This document shows positions 7,582 to 8,845 of a stretch of DNA of 8,845 nt, piece after piece. Source of the DNA: Verrucomicrobiota bacterium (GTDB lineage: Bacteria > Verrucomicrobiota > Verrucomicrobiia > Verrucomicrobiales > DEV007). The notes below the pieces were generated by a model. That model was not told the DNA's origin and did no database searches. It saw only the letters and a list, made by a program, of their open reading frames with translations. Numbering within the stretch: the stretch's first letter is position 1; the number at the start of each line of letters is the position of its first letter. The position numbers were made by a program, and so were the translations under genes. The stretch covers positions 1 through 8,845 of the forward strand of contig JAQCER010000082.1 of assembly GCA_027618625.1 (NCBI GenBank). The letters run 5' to 3'.

Positions 7582-8766
7582 ATGCCAACCATCGGAACAC
7601 CGTTCACTCCGTCTGCAACCAAAGTCCTGCTCTGCGGATCAGGGGAGTTGGGCAAGGAAGTCGTCATTGAGCTCCAGCGCTACGGCGTAGAGGTCATTGC
7701 TGTGGACGCTTACGCGAACGCCCCGGCCATGCAGGTGGCGGATCGCTCACATGTATTTTCGATGCTCGATGGCGATCGCCTGCGTGCGGTAATCGAACTG
7801 GAGAGGCCGGACTTGATCGTGCCGGAGGTGGAAGCCATCGCCACCGACACATTGGTTGCGATCGAGGCCGAAGGAATCGCCAGAGTGATGCCGACCGCCC
7901 GGGCGACGCAGCTCACGATGAATCGCGAAGGCATCCGCCGGCTCGCTGCGGAAGAGTTGAAGCTGAGGACGTCGCCCTACCGATTTGCCGATACCGAGGA
8001 TGCCTATCGTGGGGCGATTTCAGAGATTGGCCTACCTTGTGTGGTAAAGCCGATCATGAGTTCCTCCGGGAAGGGACAATCGACCGTGAAGTCAGAGGCA
8101 GATGTGCAATATGCATGGGACTACGCGCAGAGAGGTGGCCGCGCCGGAGCCGGAACGGTCATCATCGAAGGCTTCGTTGACTTCGACTACGAGATCACGC
8201 AGCTCACCGTCCGCCATGTGGGCGGCACCAGTTTTTGCGAACCCATCGGTCACATCCAGGTGGACGGCGACTATCGCGAGTCCTGGCAACCTCAACCGAT
8301 GAGCGAAACCGCGCGCGCCGAGTCCCAACGGATCGCAGAAGCGGTCACGTCCGCACTGGGCGGCTACGGCATCTTTGGCGTCGAACTTTTTGTCAAAGGT
8401 GACACCGTCTACTTCTCGGAAGTGTCTCCTCGCCCGCACGACACCGGCATGGTGACGATGATCTCGCAGGACATTTCGCAGTTCGCCCTGCACGCGCGCG
8501 CCATTCTTGGCCTGCCAATCCCTAACATTGTGCAACACGGCCCGGCTGCCAGTTGCGTGATCCTGGTGGAAGGCGAATCCAACGACGTCCGGTTCGGCAA
8601 TCTCGGCACTGCCCTGGCGGAGCCGGACACACAACTGCGATTGTTCGGGAAGCCGGAAGTCAAAGGCAAACGGCGCATGGGCGTCGCACTTGCTCGTGAC
8701 ACCTCGATCGACACGGCCCGTGCCAAAGCCCGACGGGTATCTGCAGCCGTGAACGTCGGGTTGTAA
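7582..8766 (+). CDS. purT: Formate-dependent phosphoribosylglycinamide formyltransferase (GAR transformylase 2)
   Basis: ATP-grasp enzyme of de novo purine synthesis that activates formate with ATP to formyl phosphate and transfers the formyl group to GAR, giving FGAR without folate. The 394-aa length matches the family (E. coli 392). Visible features in order: nucleotide-fold motif [12 protein letters not shown] (16-27) with Glu22-Leu23, Glu82 in [10 protein letters not shown], Arg115, Lys156 in [15 protein letters not shown], Glu268 in GVELF and Glu280 in [15 protein letters not shown]. By position these match the GAR, ATP and Mg-binding residues of E. coli PurT, so the protein should be active. 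GAGAG at 7568-7572 may serve as a ribosome-binding site for ATG 7582. It follows ppnP by 52 bases. No purine-responsive riboswitch was recognised upstream. Confidence 0.97.
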   Translation: MPTIGTPFTPSATKVLLCGSGELGKEVVIELQRYGVEVIAVDAYANAPAMQVADRSHVFSMLDGDRLRAVIELERPDLIVPEVEAIATDTLVAIEAEGIARVMPTARATQLTMNREGIRRLAAEELKLRTSPYRFADTEDAYRGAISEIGLPCVVKPIMSSSGKGQSTVKSEADVQYAWDYAQRGGRAGAGTVIIEGFVDFDYEITQLTVRHVGGTSFCEPIGHIQVDGDYRESWQPQPMSETARAESQRIAEAVTSALGGYGIFGVELFVKGDTVYFSEVSPRPHDTGMVTMISQDISQFALHARAILGLPIPNIVQHGPAASCVILVEGESNDVRFGNLGTALAEPDTQLRLFGKPEVKGKRRMGVALARDTSIDTARAKARRVSAAVNVGL

Positions 8767-8845
8767 TAAGTTCCTCCGGCATCAACATTGAATTAAAACG
8801 ACAACGACAGATGTCGCTTGCGATCGAAGTTTCAACTGGATGCTG

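Noticed and set aside
8092..8634. Minus-strand open frame of 180 codons inside purT
   Set aside because: Antisense shadow of a clearly conserved gene with no domain of its own.
8811..8845. ATG at 8811 followed by an open frame to the window end
   Set aside because: Only 35 bases are visible, with no clear ribosome-binding site; it could be the start of a next gene but cannot be judged.

Overview
The window looks like chromosomal DNA from a moderately GC-rich, Gram-negative-type bacterium. The mix of an anchored subtilase, a TPR-bearing gluzincin peptidase, a DUF2339 polytopic membrane protein and a Tat-exported dimethylformamidase-like protein reminds me of Verrucomicrobiota or a neighbouring PVC-type lineage. 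That is an impression from the proteins, not a proven assignment. No rRNA, tRNA, CRISPR array, transposase, integrase or phage gene was seen.

Layout. (1) 89-1816 (+): membrane-anchored S8 (subtilisin-like) serine peptidase with an intact catalytic triad, an N-terminal prodomain and a C-terminal CARDB-like beta domain. (2) 1938-3271 (-), convergent to it: a zinc-metallopeptidase (HEXXH, peptidase-MA/DUF1570-like) plus TPR protein, split in two by a dinucleotide duplication inside the HEXXH codons. (3) 3342-3541: a gene-poor gap with two tandem micro-duplications. (4) 3542-5323 (+): a DUF2339-type multi-pass membrane protein that appears to lack the N-terminal part normal for the family. (5) 5370-5415: two overlapping inverted repeats between convergent genes, a likely bidirectional terminator or a dispersed palindromic repeat. 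(6) 5458-6945 (-): Tat-targeted N,N-dimethylformamidase large-subunit-like protein. (7) 7215-7529 (+) ppnP, pyrimidine/purine nucleoside phosphorylase, and 7582-8766 (+) purT, formate-dependent GAR transformylase. These two are close and codirectional, and both belong to nucleotide metabolism.

How the parts relate. The left two thirds encode envelope or exported proteins that are not in one operon; the right third holds housekeeping purine/nucleoside genes. The stretch 1938-5458 shows signs of decay or of sequence error: a frameshifted metallopeptidase, a probably N-truncated DUF2339 protein and short tandem duplications. I did not find a convincing undescribed multi-gene system. The most valuable observations are the frameshift placed exactly in the zinc-binding motif, the paired mutually exclusive hairpins at 5370-5415, and the orphan Tat-exported dimethylformamidase-like protein.
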